This document shows positions 33,657 through 44,363 of a stretch of 64,000 bases of DNA, in pieces. The translations under genes and the position numbers were made by a program. This DNA comes from JALZKA01 sp033856515 (lineage in GTDB: Bacteria; Actinomycetota; Thermoleophilia; Solirubrobacterales; 70-9): the NCBI GenBank assembly GCA_033856515.1, contig JAWVEY010000070.1, positions 1 through 64,000 on the forward strand, given 5' to 3'. How positions within the stretch are numbered: the stretch's first letter is position 1; each line of letters starts with the position of its first letter. Below the pieces are notes generated by a model. It was not told the DNA's origin, searched no databases, and worked only from the letters and a program-made list of their open reading frames with translations.

Positions 33657-34664
33657 TTGGAGGCCAGCGGATATCGCGAAGACTCGCAGCCGGCAACCGG
33701 TGCGCTTTCAGCTGGCATAGACACCAGCACCGCGATCCGCGCCCGCTCCCCCTGGCGGCTTTTCTGGCACCGCTTTCAGGAAGACCGGCTGGCATTGGCC
33801 GGGCTCGTCTTCATCGCTCTGCTGATCCTGGCCGCGATCGCCGCCCCTCTGATCGTCGACCTCGTCGGCGCTCCGGACCCCGACGCACGCGATAGCGCTG
33901 CGCTCGACCCCTACTTCGCCACGCCGACCGGTCCCAGCGCCGACCACATCTTCGGCGTCGACCAGATCGGCCGGGACGTTTTCAGCCGGACGGTCTATGG
34001 CGCGCGCGTATCTCTGATCGTGGCGTTCTCGGCGACGATCATCGCCACGATCGCAGGGATCATCTTCGGGCTGCTCTCGGGCTATTTCCGAGGCTGGACG
34101 GACACGATCATCTCCCGCAGCGTCGACGTGCTTCTCGCCATCCCGTACCTCCTCCTCGCAACCGGGCTCGCCACGGCGTGCACCGTCGGCGTCACCAACG
34201 GAAGCGGCGGCGGGTGCCTGGGCGGGCTGGTGAAGCCGGGCCTGGGGGTGGTCATCTTCGTAATCTCGGTGACCAGCTGGACCTACATGGCGAGGATCGT
34301 GAGGGGCCAGGTCCTGTCGATACGCGAGAAGGAGTTCGTCGAGGCGGCGCGCGCCTCCGGAGCCTCGAACATGCGCATCATCTTCCGGGAGATCCTCCCC
34401 AACCTGACCGCGCCGATCGTGGTCTATGCCTCGATTCTCATCCCCCAGGTGATCCTCTACGAAGCCGCTCTGTCCTTCCTCGGAGTCGGGGTCACCGACG
34501 AGCCGAGCTGGGGCCAGATGATCTCCGATGCCACTCCCGTCTTCGCCGACGCCTGGTGGTACATGCTCTTCCCCGGAGTGGCGCTGCTGCTCACGGTCCT
34601 TGCTTTCAACCTGATCGGCGATGCCCTTCAGGACGCGATGAATCCGAAGACACGAAGGAAATAG
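33657..34664 (+). CDS. Opp/Dpp-type ABC transporter permease (DppC-like), system 1
   Basis: A 335-aa membrane protein with about six segments. The OppC-type N-terminus (WRLFWHRFQEDRLALAGLVFIALLILAAIAAPLI) precedes the periplasmic loop HIFGVDQIGRDVFSRTVYGARVSL. The permease EAA loop is EFVEAARASGASNMRIIFREILPN. The start is a TTG at 33657 with GAGAGGG upstream. It is the first gene of the ten-gene importer block and precedes its binding protein, unlike the usual A-B-C-D-F order. It would import peptides or similar solutes with the products of 34699-39720. Confidence 0.9.
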   Translation: MEASGYREDSQPATGALSAGIDTSTAIRARSPWRLFWHRFQEDRLALAGLVFIALLILAAIAAPLIVDLVGAPDPDARDSAALDPYFATPTGPSADHIFGVDQIGRDVFSRTVYGARVSLIVAFSATIIATIAGIIFGLLSGYFRGWTDTIISRSVDVLLAIPYLLLATGLATACTVGVTNGSGGGCLGGLVKPGLGVVIFVISVTSWTYMARIVRGQVLSIREKEFVEAARASGASNMRIIFREILPNLTAPIVVYASILIPQVILYEAALSFLGVGVTDEPSWGQMISDATPVFADAWWYMLFPGVALLLTVLAFNLIGDALQDAMNPKTRRK

Positions 34665-34698
34665 ACGTGAATTTCAAACCGAACCGAAAGGACAAGTG

Positions 34699-36540
34699 AT
34701 GTATCCCAAGCTAAGAGCGCTGTTGGCGCTCGGCGCGGTCATCGCACTTCCCATGTCGGTCGCGGCCTGCGGGTCGGACGACAGCGATGACAGCAGTACC
34801 GAAAGCGGGGTCGTAGGAGTCCCCGAGGAATTCCAGCCCGTAACCGCGGCGCCCGACGACGCACAAGAAGGCGGCTCGCTGACGATGCTGAACGCCGGCG
34901 ACGTCGACTACATGGACCCCGGAGCCGCGTACTACCAAACGACGTACACCGTGACCCAGGCGACCCAGCGGGCGCTTTTGGCATGGGATCCGGATGACGT
35001 CGAGAAGGCGACTCCGGACCTCGCCGACGGTGAAGCCGAGATCTCGGATGACGGCCTTACGATCACGTTCAAGCTCAAGGAAGGCGTCGAGTTCGCGCCG
35101 CCGGTCAGCCGCGAGGTGACCTCGGCGGATGTCAAGTACGCAATCGAGCGCACGGTGCTTCCGGGCGTTCTGAACGGGTACGTCGCCAACTACGCGTCCG
35201 ACATCGTCGGGTTCGAGGAGGCCGCGAAGGAGGCCGAGGACAACCCCACCGGCGGGGCGCCCGACATGGCGGGCATCACCACTCCCGACGACTACACCCT
35301 CCAGATCGAGCTCAACGAGCCGGAGGTAGCGACCGCAACGACCGTCGCGTCGATGCTCTCGCTCCCGATCAGCGCCCCCGTCCCCGAGGAGTTCGCGGAG
35401 AAGCACGACGCCAAGAACCCCACTACGTACGGGCAGTACGTGATCGCAACCGGTCCGTACATGATCGAGAACGATCCAGAGACCGGCGAGCTCACGGGCT
35501 ATACGCCGGGCAAGGAGATCCACCTCGTTCGCAACCCGAACTGGGACCCGGAGACCGACTGGCGTCCCGCATACCTGGATGAGATCACGATCCAGGAGGG
35601 ATTCACCGACACGGCGTCGGCCTCGCGGAAGATTCTCGAGGGCGACTCTCAGATGTCGGGAGACTTCCCGCCGCCCAAGGAGGTCCTGAAAGAAGCGGCC
35701 GAGGAAGCCGCGCCCGAGCAGCTTCAGCTACCGCCGCTCGCGGGATTCCGGCACATCGCGCTCAACACCCAGGAGCCGCCGTTCGACGACGAGAACATCC
35801 GCAAGGCAGTGGTCGCGAACAGCGACCGCGAGGCTCTGCGGAACACTCGCGGAGGGCCGCTCGTAGGCCAGGTCGCGACCCACTACATCAGCCCCGGGTT
35901 CCCCGGGTTCGAAGAAGGGGGCGGCCTTGAAGGGCCGGATCTCGACTTCATCAAGAGCCCGACGGGTGACCCCGATCTCGCCGCCGAGTACATGAAGGAG
36001 GCCGGCTTCGAAAGCGGCAAGTGCGAAGGCGACATCTGCGAGATCACCATGGTCGGTGACAACATCCCGCCCGGAAAGGACACCGCAGAGGTGTTCAAGG
36101 GCCAGCTGGAAGACCTTGGCTTCAAGGTCAACTTCCAGCCGGTCGACCACAGCATCATGTACACGCGGTTCTGCTCGGTCCCCGAGCAGTCGCCGCAGGT
36201 ATGTCCCAACGTCGGGTGGCTTCCCGACTTCAGGGACCCACAGCCGATGTTGGACGTCCCGTTCTACGGGCCCTTCATCGATCCGGAGAACAACTCCAAC
36301 TGGCCTCAGTTGGACGATCCGGAGGTCAACGCCGCGATCGAGGAAGCTCGCACCGTCAACGGCGAGCAAGAACGCGCCGACGCGTGGGGCGAGGTCGACA
36401 GGTTGGTCAGCTCGAAGGCTCCCGCCGTCCCGTGGATCTGGGAGAACTTCCCCCTGATCCAGTCGGAGGACGTCGCGGGCGTGGTCAACCTGAACAACGC
36501 GTCGTGGGACCTGTCGTTCACGTCGCTCAAGGGCGAATAG
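34699..36540 (+). CDS. ABC transporter substrate-binding lipoprotein (SBP family 5), system 1
   Basis: A 613-aa exported protein. The signal peptide ends in the lipobox SVAAC, then an acidic Ser/Asp linker leads to the family 5 domain. Typical features are GGSLTMLNAGDVDYMDPG, the LADGEAEISDDGLTITFKLKEGVEFAPP segment (family consensus 'LAesweis.dgltytFkLRkgvkF'), SADVKYAIER and NIRKAVVANSDREALRN. It captures peptides or comparable solutes for the permeases. AAAGGAC lies before the GTG/ATG pair at 34696/34699. A strong stem-loop follows the stop. Confidence 0.92.
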   Translation: MYPKLRALLALGAVIALPMSVAACGSDDSDDSSTESGVVGVPEEFQPVTAAPDDAQEGGSLTMLNAGDVDYMDPGAAYYQTTYTVTQATQRALLAWDPDDVEKATPDLADGEAEISDDGLTITFKLKEGVEFAPPVSREVTSADVKYAIERTVLPGVLNGYVANYASDIVGFEEAAKEAEDNPTGGAPDMAGITTPDDYTLQIELNEPEVATATTVASMLSLPISAPVPEEFAEKHDAKNPTTYGQYVIATGPYMIENDPETGELTGYTPGKEIHLVRNPNWDPETDWRPAYLDEITIQEGFTDTASASRKILEGDSQMSGDFPPPKEVLKEAAEEAAPEQLQLPPLAGFRHIALNTQEPPFDDENIRKAVVANSDREALRNTRGGPLVGQVATHYISPGFPGFEEGGGLEGPDLDFIKSPTGDPDLAAEYMKEAGFESGKCEGDICEITMVGDNIPPGKDTAEVFKGQLEDLGFKVNFQPVDHSIMYTRFCSVPEQSPQVCPNVGWLPDFRDPQPMLDVPFYGPFIDPENNSNWPQLDDPEVNAAIEEARTVNGEQERADAWGEVDRLVSSKAPAVPWIWENFPLIQSEDVAGVVNLNNASWDLSFTSLKGE

Positions 36541-36562
36541 ACCACACCGATTGAAGGCGATG

Positions 36563-36591
36563 GGGCGCCGCCGCGACATGCGGCGGCGCCC
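36563..36591 (+). terminator. Intra-operon stem-loop after binding-protein gene 1
   Basis: GGGCGCCGCCGC at 36563-36574 pairs perfectly with GCGGCGGCGCCC at 36580-36591 around a 5-nt loop. It lies 22 bases after the binding-protein stop and 23 before the next permease start, with no T-run. It may attenuate transcription or protect the upstream mRNA. Confidence 0.7.
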
Positions 36592-36614
36592 ACGTCTTCT
36601 GCGGGAGTAAGCCG

Positions 36615-37609
36615 ATGCTGCGCTACATAGTCCGCAGAGTCCTCTGGGCCTTGCTGCTACTCGTCCTGGTGAGCGGCGTCGTCTTCGCGATCTTCTATCT
36701 CCTCCCAACCGCCGACCCCGCGAAGCTCCGCGCCGGGCGAGGGGCCTCGGCCGAACAGGTCGAGCAGATACGTACGAACCTAGGACTGGACGATCCGACC
36801 TCCGAGCAGTTCGGCCGCTACGTGGGAGGGGTGTTCACGCCATACGAGAACGAGGACAAAGGCGTCAACGGGCCGTTCGACCTCGGCACCAGCATCTTCC
36901 AGAACGGCAAGCCCGTCTCGGAGATCATCTTCGACCGCCTACCGGCGACGATCATGCTCGTCATCGGCTCCGTAATCCTCTGGCTGGCGATCGCGATCCC
37001 CATCGGGGTCATATCCGCCGTGCGGCGAAGATCGCTGATGGACAGGACGACGATGGTCACATCGCTCGCATTCATCTCCGCGCCCGTCTTCTGGCTCGGC
37101 CTCGTGGCGCTCTACCTATTCGCGTCAGACGTGGGCGTCGTGCACATCTTCCCCGGCATCGGCAGCTACAACGACGCGGACTCGTTCAGTGCCAAGGTTG
37201 GCTCGATGTTGCTCCCCTGGATGGTTTTGGCGGCAGCGACTGCGGCGATCTACGCCCGATACGTCCGCTCCCAGATGATCGAGGCGATGCAGGAGGACTA
37301 CGTCCGCACCGCACGCGCGAAGGGGCTCTCGGAGAGGCGCGTCATCCTCAAGCACGCGCTGCGAAGCGCCTTGACGCCAATCGTCACCCTCCTCGGGCTC
37401 GACGTGGGAATCCTCCTCGCCGGCAACGCCATCCTCACCGAGTCCGTCTTCAACATCCCGGGTATTGGCAAGGAGACGGTCACGGCGATCGGCCAGTCGG
37501 ACCTGCCGCTGATCCAGGGCATAGTCCTCTTCGGAGCCTTCTTCATCGTCATCTTCAACCTGGTCGTCGACATCCTCTACGCCTATCTCGACCCAAGGGT
37601 GCGCTACTG

Positions 37610-37610
<1 letters not shown>
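36615..37610 (+). CDS. Opp/Dpp-type ABC transporter permease (DppB-like), system 1
   Basis: A 331-aa membrane protein of the DppB type. The N-terminal segment is MLRYIVRRVLWALLLLVLVSGVVFAIFYLLP. A large periplasmic loop and LPATIMLVIGSVILWLAIAIPIGVISAVRRRS follow. The EAA loop reads YVRTARAKGLSERRVILKHALRSALTPIVTLLG and is followed by NAILTESVFNIPGIG. It ends DPRVRY, the classic B-subunit ending. Its stop overlaps the ATG of the next gene (TGATG), so translation is likely coupled. Confidence 0.93.
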
Positions 37611-38649
<1,039 letters not shown>

Positions 38650-38653
<4 letters not shown>

Positions 38654-39720
38654 GCGAGGCCGCCACAACTGTTCCTGAGGCGGGTAAGCCGGTTGATGCA
38701 GGAGACCCGCCCCTGCTCGCAGTCGAGAACCTCGTCAAGCACTTCCCGATCAAGTCGGGCATCCTGTTCGACCGCGAGATAGGGCGCGTCCAGGCCGTGG
38801 ACGACGTTTCGTTCGAGGTCAAACGCGGGGAAACGCTCGGCCTCGTCGGCGAGTCAGGCTGCGGAAAGTCCACGCTCTGCCGCACGATCCTTCGTTTGAT
38901 CGAGCCGACATCGGGCGCCATCCGGTTCGAAGGCCAAGACCTGACGGACCTGGGCCGCTCGGGCCTTCGCGAGGCGCGGCGGGACATGCAGATGATCTTC
39001 CAGGACCCATACGCGTCGCTGAACCCGCGAAAGCGAATCGGCCAGGTCGTCGGCGACCCGATCCGGCTCCACGGGATCGCGTCGGGAGAAGAGCTCAAGA
39101 GCCAGGTCCAAGAGCTCCTGGAGCTGGTCGGCCTCAGCCCCGAGCACTACAACCGGTACCCCCACGAGTTCTCCGGCGGCCAGCGCCAGCGGATCGGAAT
39201 CGCCCGGGCATTGGCGCTGAGGCCCAAGCTGATCGTCGCGGACGAGCCCGTATCCGCGCTTGACGTTTCGATTCAAGCCCAGATCATCAACCTGCTCGAC
39301 GAGCTGCAGGACAAGCTCGGCCTGACCTATCTGTTCGTCGCGCACGATCTCGGCGTCGTTCGCCACGTTGCCGATCGGATCGCGGTCATGTACCTGGGGA
39401 AGATCGTCGAGATCGGTCCTGCGGAGGAGGTCTACTCAAACCCGGTGCATCCGTACACCGAAGCGCTTCTCTCCGCGGTCCCGATTCCGGACCCGCGCGC
39501 CAACGCGGAGCGCCAAGAGCGGATACTTGAGGGCGACGTGCCCTCCCCCGCCAATCCACCACCCGCCTGCCGCTTCCACACGCGCTGTCCGTACGCCACC
39601 GAGATCTGCTCCGAGGTCGAGCCCGAGCTGATCAACCACCGCGGCTTGCAACTGGCAGCATGCCATCACCCCTTGAACGTTCAAACCAAGCAAGACCACG
39701 AAAGGGAGGTCCCAAGTTGA
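38650..39720 (+). CDS. Opp/Dpp-type ABC transporter ATP-binding protein (DppF-like), system 1
   Basis: A 356-aa ATPase starting at a GTG that overlaps the previous stop (GTGA). The insert near the N-terminus (HFPIKSGILFDREIGRVQAVDDVSF) is characteristic of F subunits. Walker A GESGCGKS, Q-loop MIFQDPYASLNPRKRIGQVVGDP, signature FSGGQRQR, Walker B LIVADEPVSALDV. The C-terminal cysteines are CRFHTRCPYATEIC and AACHHP. Its stop at 39718-39720 overlaps the TTG start of the second binding protein, linking the two importer sets. Confidence 0.94.
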
Positions 39721-41297
39721 GAGGAAGAAGAATCGCGCTCGCGGCCATAGCCGCGACGTCGCTGTCGCTGGGAGCGACAGCGTGCGGAGGCGATGACGAA
39801 GGAGGCAGTAGCTCCTCCGGTGAAGCGGACACGCTGATCCAGGGAACCACAGACCAACCGGTCTCCTACGACCCGGCCGGGTCGTACGACCTGCCGTCGT
39901 CGAACATCATTTTCAACGTCTACCAGAACCTGTTGCAGGTCCCGCCCGGCGGCAACGCACCGGAGCCTGAGGCTGCGGAGGAATGCGACTTCACCGACGA
40001 CAGCGGCACGACGTTCGAGTGCACACTGAAGGAGGGCCTGAAGTTCTCCGACGGCACCGATCTGACGTCTGAAGACGTCAAGGTGAGCTTCGACCGGAAC
40101 CTTGCGATCGCCGATCCGCAGGGCGCGTCGTCTCTGTACCTGAACATCAAATCGGTCGAAACGCCCGATGACCAGACGGTCGTCTTCAACTTGAAGGCGC
40201 CGGACGCAACATGGCCGTTCGTACTCACATCGAGCGGCGCCGCGATCGTGCCGGCGGAGTCCGACCCGGACAAGGTCATTCCGTCCGACCAGGTGATCGG
40301 ATCCGGTCGCTACATGGTGGCCGAGTACGAGCCGGGGCAGCAGACCGTCCTCGAGGCAAACCCGGAGTACACGGGAGATGATGCGGCCCAGATCGACCGC
40401 GTGATCATCCAGTACTACGAGAAGTCCTCGACGCTCAAGCAGGCCGTCGAACAGGGCGAGGTCGAACTGGCCTATCAGTCGCTCAGCCCAACCGACGTCG
40501 AGGACCTCGAGAGCCAGGATGGCCTGAGCGTCATCAAGGGCCCGGGTTCCGCAATCCGGTACCTCAACTTCAACGAGGACCTGCAAGAGGGATCGGACGA
40601 GCAGAAGCTGGCCGTACGCCAGGCGGTGGCCCAAGTGATCGACCGCGAGTCGATCGCGGACAACGTCTACAACGGCACGGCACTGCCGCTGTACTCGATG
40701 GTTCCTGCCCAGGTCAAGTTCCACACCGAGTCATTCGCCGACGAGTACGGCGAGACGCCCGATGTGGACGCCGCGACGCAGACGCTCGAAGACGCGGGAG
40801 TCGAGACGCCCGTGCCGCTCGAGATCTGGTGGACCCCGACGCACTACGGCCCGGCATCGGGTGACGAGTATGCCGAGATCCAGCACCAGCTCGAGGAAAG
40901 TGGCCTGTTCGAGGTCACCCTCGAGTCGACCGAGTGGAATCAGTACTCGGAGGCTGCGTTCACGGACAAGTACCCGGCCTTCCAGCTCGGCTGGTTCCCG
41001 GACTATCCGGACGCTGACAACTATGCGTCGACGTTCTATGCGACGACCAGCTTCCTCAACATCCACTACTCCAACCCGGAGATGGACGACCTGCTCGCCG
41101 AGGAGAAGGCATCCACGGACGAGGGCGTGCGTGAGGAAGCGTTCGCGAAGATCCAGGAGCTCGGCGCCAAGGAGGCCCCGATGGTTCCCTACATCGAGCT
41201 ATCGCAGGTCGCGGTCGCTGTCGACGGAGTCACTGGCGTGGAGGACACGCTCGACCCGTCGTACATCTTCCGCTACTGGCTGGTCTCGAAGGACTAG
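39717..41297 (+). CDS. ABC transporter substrate-binding lipoprotein (SBP family 5), system 2
   Basis: A 526-aa exported protein. I place the start at the TTG at 39717, with AAAGGGAGG 7 bases upstream and a 4-base overlap with the preceding gene. This gives a short lipoprotein signal (RGRRIALAAIAATSLSLGATACGGDD). The ATG at 39660 would add residues before a proper signal peptide. Family 5 features are SYDPAGSYDLPSSNIIFNVYQNLLQV, LKEGLKFSDGTDLTSEDVKVSFDRNL, GSGRYMVAEY and VRQAVAQVIDRESIADNVYNG. It has little similarity to the first binding protein, so the substrates probably differ. Confidence 0.92.
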   Translation: MRGRRIALAAIAATSLSLGATACGGDDEGGSSSSGEADTLIQGTTDQPVSYDPAGSYDLPSSNIIFNVYQNLLQVPPGGNAPEPEAAEECDFTDDSGTTFECTLKEGLKFSDGTDLTSEDVKVSFDRNLAIADPQGASSLYLNIKSVETPDDQTVVFNLKAPDATWPFVLTSSGAAIVPAESDPDKVIPSDQVIGSGRYMVAEYEPGQQTVLEANPEYTGDDAAQIDRVIIQYYEKSSTLKQAVEQGEVELAYQSLSPTDVEDLESQDGLSVIKGPGSAIRYLNFNEDLQEGSDEQKLAVRQAVAQVIDRESIADNVYNGTALPLYSMVPAQVKFHTESFADEYGETPDVDAATQTLEDAGVETPVPLEIWWTPTHYGPASGDEYAEIQHQLEESGLFEVTLESTEWNQYSEAAFTDKYPAFQLGWFPDYPDADNYASTFYATTSFLNIHYSNPEMDDLLAEEKASTDEGVREEAFAKIQELGAKEAPMVPYIELSQVAVAVDGVTGVEDTLDPSYIFRYWLVSKD

Positions 41298-41323
41298 AGG
41301 CCCAAGGAAGAGTTAGTCGCTAC

Positions 41324-41351
41324 GGGCGCGAGGGCTACGGCCCTCGCGCCC
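41324..41351 (+). terminator. Intra-operon stem-loop with TACG tetraloop after binding-protein gene 2
   Basis: GGGCGCGAGGGC at 41324-41335 pairs perfectly with GCCCTCGCGCCC at 41340-41351. The loop is TACG closed by C-G, the very stable UNCG-type tetraloop. It lies 27 bases after the stop and 16 before the next permease start. Confidence 0.75.
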
Positions 41352-41367
41352 TGTGCGGCGCTTGTAG

Positions 41368-42396
41368 TTGAACTCCCAGGGGACATCCCTTCGCGCATAC
41401 GTCCTGACGCGGCTCGCGCTCGCGATCCCCACCGTCCTGATCCTCCTGACGATGGTCTTCGGCCTGATGAGGGTTGCCCCTGGCGACCCGATCTCGGCCG
41501 CGCTGGGCGGGCGCGTCCCCCCCGAGGAGCTCGAGCAGCGCCGCGAGGCCGCGGGCCTCGATGAGCCCCTCATCAAGCAGTACTTCCAGTATCTCGGCAA
41601 CGCCCTGACGCTTGACCTCGGAACGACGATCAACGACGACCGCAAGGTGACGTCGATCATCGTCGAGAACGGCTCCGCCACCTTGGAGCTGACCATGGCC
41701 GCATTCGCTCTCGCACTTGTCGTCGGCATAAGCATCGGGCTCTTAGCCGGCTATTACCGCGACACCTGGATCGACCTCTCAGGGCGCATGTTCGGCATCG
41801 TCATCTACGCCGCGCCCGTCTTCTTCACGGGGTATCTGGCACAGCTCCTCTTCGCGGGCGAGCTGGGGTGGTTACCGAGTTCGGGCCGAGCCAGCCCGAT
41901 CGTCGAGTTCGAACTCGACCAGGTGACGCACTTCTACCTGATCGACACGCTCATCACCGGTAACTGGGACGCCTTCTGGGATGTGCTCCAGCACCTGATT
42001 CTGCCCGCGGTGACGCTCGGCCTTCTGATCTCGGGGGTGCTCATCCGCCTGGTGCGCGTGAACCTCTTGCAGACGATGCGCGGCGACTATGTCGAAGCTG
42101 CCCGCGCCCGCGGGATCCCGGAGCGCCAGGTCGTGATCCAACACGCGTTCCGCAACGCGATGGTCCCGGTGGTCACGGTCGCCGGCCTGCAGTTCGCCAT
42201 CCTCCTCGGCGGGGCCGTCCTGACCGAGCAGACGTTCAACTGGCCGGGGATCGGCGCCGAGCTCGTTCGCTACCTGAACGAGCGGGACTACATCGCAGTC
42301 CAGGGCATCATCACCATCTTCGCCCTCGCGGTGGTCGTCGTCTCGCTCGTGATCGACCTCATCAACGCCTTCATCGACCCGAGGGTGAGGTATTGA
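41368..42396 (+). CDS. Opp/Dpp-type ABC transporter permease (DppB-like), system 2
   Basis: A 342-aa membrane protein with a TTG start at 41368. The N-terminus (AYVLTRLALAIPTVLILLTMVFGLMRVAPGDP) is followed by LGGRVPPEELEQRREAAGLDEPLIKQYFQYLGN, as in DppB proteins. The EAA loop is YVEAARARGIPERQVVIQHAFRNAMVPVVTVAG, then GGAVLTEQTFNWPGIG and the ending FIDPRVRY. It forms the channel with the DppC-like product that starts 2 bases after its stop. Confidence 0.93.
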   Translation: MNSQGTSLRAYVLTRLALAIPTVLILLTMVFGLMRVAPGDPISAALGGRVPPEELEQRREAAGLDEPLIKQYFQYLGNALTLDLGTTINDDRKVTSIIVENGSATLELTMAAFALALVVGISIGLLAGYYRDTWIDLSGRMFGIVIYAAPVFFTGYLAQLLFAGELGWLPSSGRASPIVEFELDQVTHFYLIDTLITGNWDAFWDVLQHLILPAVTLGLLISGVLIRLVRVNLLQTMRGDYVEAARARGIPERQVVIQHAFRNAMVPVVTVAGLQFAILLGGAVLTEQTFNWPGIGAELVRYLNERDYIAVQGIITIFALAVVVVSLVIDLINAFIDPRVRY

Positions 42397-42397
42397 G

Positions 42398-43345
42398 ATG
42401 AGGACGCCCCGAATCCTCAAGCCGTTTGCGCAGGCGACAGGCATGCCCCGCACGCTCCTGTACTCCGGCGTGATCATCGTGCTGTTCTTCGTGATCCTCG
42501 CGATCTTCGCCCCCTGGATCGCTCCCTACGGCTTCGATCAGGTGTCCGCTGACGGCGTGCGCTTCCCCAAGCAGGGCGCGCCCGACAGCGCTCACCTGTT
42601 CGGCACGACGGTCCAGTCGACTGACGTCCTTTCGCGCGTCGTCTGGGGCTCGCGGACCGCAATCGAGGTCGTCGTCCTGGCCCTCATCTTCTCGCTCACC
42701 ATCGGCGTGCCGCTGGGCCTGATCTCGGGCTACGTCGGCGGCAAGCTCGATCGCACCCTCGTCCTGATCATGGACGCTCTCTTTGCGTTCCCCTACCTCT
42801 TGCTCGCGATCGTGATCGCTTTCCTCCTGTCCGACAAGCTCGGCCAGGGTGTGGTGACGGCTGCGCTTGCGATCACCGCCGTCTACATACCGCAGTACTA
42901 CCGCGTGGTCAGAAATCACGTGATCAGCGTGCGCGAGGAGTCCTATGTCGAGGCGGCCAGAGCGCTTGGTGCGAAGCGGATGACGATCATTCGCCGGTAC
43001 GTGCTCCAGAACGTGATCCAGAACGTGCCCGCGATCGCAACCCTCAACGCCGCCGACGCCATCCTTACCCTCGCGGCGCTCGGATTCCTCGGCTACGGCA
43101 TCCAGCCCACCGAGGCGGCAGAGTGGGGCTATGACCTCAATCGCGCGATCGACGACGCCGGCGCGGGCATCTGGTGGACGGGCCTCTGGCCGGGCTTGGC
43201 CATCGTCCTCCTTGTGACCGGATTCACGCTCGTGGGCGAGGGCCTCAACGACGTGCTCAACCCCGTGATTCGCGCCAGGCGCCTTCGCAAGCCGAAGATG
43301 GACGAGGCCGAAGTCGAGGCCGAGGAGGAGCCGAGCCATGCGTGA
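42398..43345 (+). CDS. Opp/Dpp-type ABC transporter permease (DppC-like), system 2
   Basis: A 315-aa membrane protein. OppC-type features are LLYSGVIIVLFFVILAIFAPWIAPYGFDQ, HLFGTTVQSTDVLSRVVWGSRTAIEVVVLAL (here 'TTVQSTDV' replaces the common 'TDxxGRDV') and the EAA loop SYVEAARALGAKRMTIIRRYVLQNV. The C-terminal tail is charged (RRLRKPKMDEAEVEAEEEPSHA) and extends over the start of the next gene by 8 bases. Confidence 0.93.
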   Translation: MRTPRILKPFAQATGMPRTLLYSGVIIVLFFVILAIFAPWIAPYGFDQVSADGVRFPKQGAPDSAHLFGTTVQSTDVLSRVVWGSRTAIEVVVLALIFSLTIGVPLGLISGYVGGKLDRTLVLIMDALFAFPYLLLAIVIAFLLSDKLGQGVVTAALAITAVYIPQYYRVVRNHVISVREESYVEAARALGAKRMTIIRRYVLQNVIQNVPAIATLNAADAILTLAALGFLGYGIQPTEAAEWGYDLNRAIDDAGAGIWWTGLWPGLAIVLLVTGFTLVGEGLNDVLNPVIRARRLRKPKMDEAEVEAEEEPSHA

Positions 43346-44363
43346 GGCAGTACTCGAGGCCAAAGACCTCCGCGTCTGGTATGCGACCGAGACCGATCCC
43401 GTGCGCGCGGTGGACGGCGTCACGCTCGATATTCGGCCCGGCGAGACTCTTGGCCTGGTCGGCGAGTCGGGATGCGGCAAGTCGACCCTTGGGCGAGCGC
43501 TCCTTGGCCTGACTCCTGACAGTGCCGGCGTCTCGGGTCAAGTCCTGTACGACGGGCGCGACCTAACCGAGGTGACGCCCAAGGAGATGCGCGAGCTGCG
43601 CGGGCCGGAGCTCGGCCTGATCTTCCAGGAGCCGATGACCCGCCTCAACCCCCTTATCTCCGTCGAGAAGCATTTCTTCGAGACTCTCAAGGCGCACGAG
43701 CCCGGCCTTTCGAAGGACGAGATGCGAGTCCGCTCGCTAGAGGCGCTCGCCGGGATGGGCATCCCCCCAACGCGATTTGGGCAGTTCCCGCACGAATTCT
43801 CGGGCGGCATGCGCCAGCGGATCATGATCGCGCTGACGCTCGTCCTGGAACCAAAGGTGGTCGTCGCCGACGAGCCGACCACCGCGCTCGACGTGATCGT
43901 CGAGGCTCAGATCCTCGGCATCCTGGCCGATCTGCGGAAGAACTTCGACGCCGCGCTGCTCCTCATCACCCACAACCTCGGAATCGTCGCCGAGGCCTGC
44001 GACCGGGTAGCCGTCATGTACGCGGGGCGGATCGTCGAGGACGGCGAGGCGCGCCAGGTGTTCTCGAAGCCTGCCCATCCCTACACGCGCGAGCTCCTGC
44101 GATCGATCATCTCGCTTCAGACCAAGGGGCTCAACTACATCCCGGGCGCCCCGCCCGACCTCGTGGATCCCCCGCCCGGATGCCGCTTTCATCCGCGCTG
44201 CCCCGACGCCATGAAAGTCTGCGCCGAGAAGTTCCCGATCCCGATCACGACCGCGGATGGCCAGCGCGTCGAGTGCTGGCTCCATGGGCCCGAGTCCGAG
44301 ATCCCGGAAGGCGGCACCGAGCAGCTCGCTCGAGAAGAGATCGCGACGGCGGAGGAGGCATGA
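43338..44363 (+). CDS. Opp/Dpp-type ABC transporter ATP-binding protein (DppD-like), system 2
   Basis: A 341-aa ATPase. Walker A GESGCGKS, Q-loop LIFQEPMTRLNPL (Glu in place of the common Asp after Gln), signature FSGGMRQR, Walker B VVVADEPTTALDV, switch LITHNLGIVAEACDRV (Asn follows the His). The C-terminal cysteines are GCRFHPRCPDAMKVC and ECWLHG, 17 residues apart. It overlaps both neighbours (8 bases and 4 bases). Confidence 0.94.
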   Translation: MREAVLEAKDLRVWYATETDPVRAVDGVTLDIRPGETLGLVGESGCGKSTLGRALLGLTPDSAGVSGQVLYDGRDLTEVTPKEMRELRGPELGLIFQEPMTRLNPLISVEKHFFETLKAHEPGLSKDEMRVRSLEALAGMGIPPTRFGQFPHEFSGGMRQRIMIALTLVLEPKVVVADEPTTALDVIVEAQILGILADLRKNFDAALLLITHNLGIVAEACDRVAVMYAGRIVEDGEARQVFSKPAHPYTRELLRSIISLQTKGLNYIPGAPPDLVDPPPGCRFHPRCPDAMKVCAEKFPIPITTADGQRVECWLHGPESEIPEGGTEQLAREEIATAEEA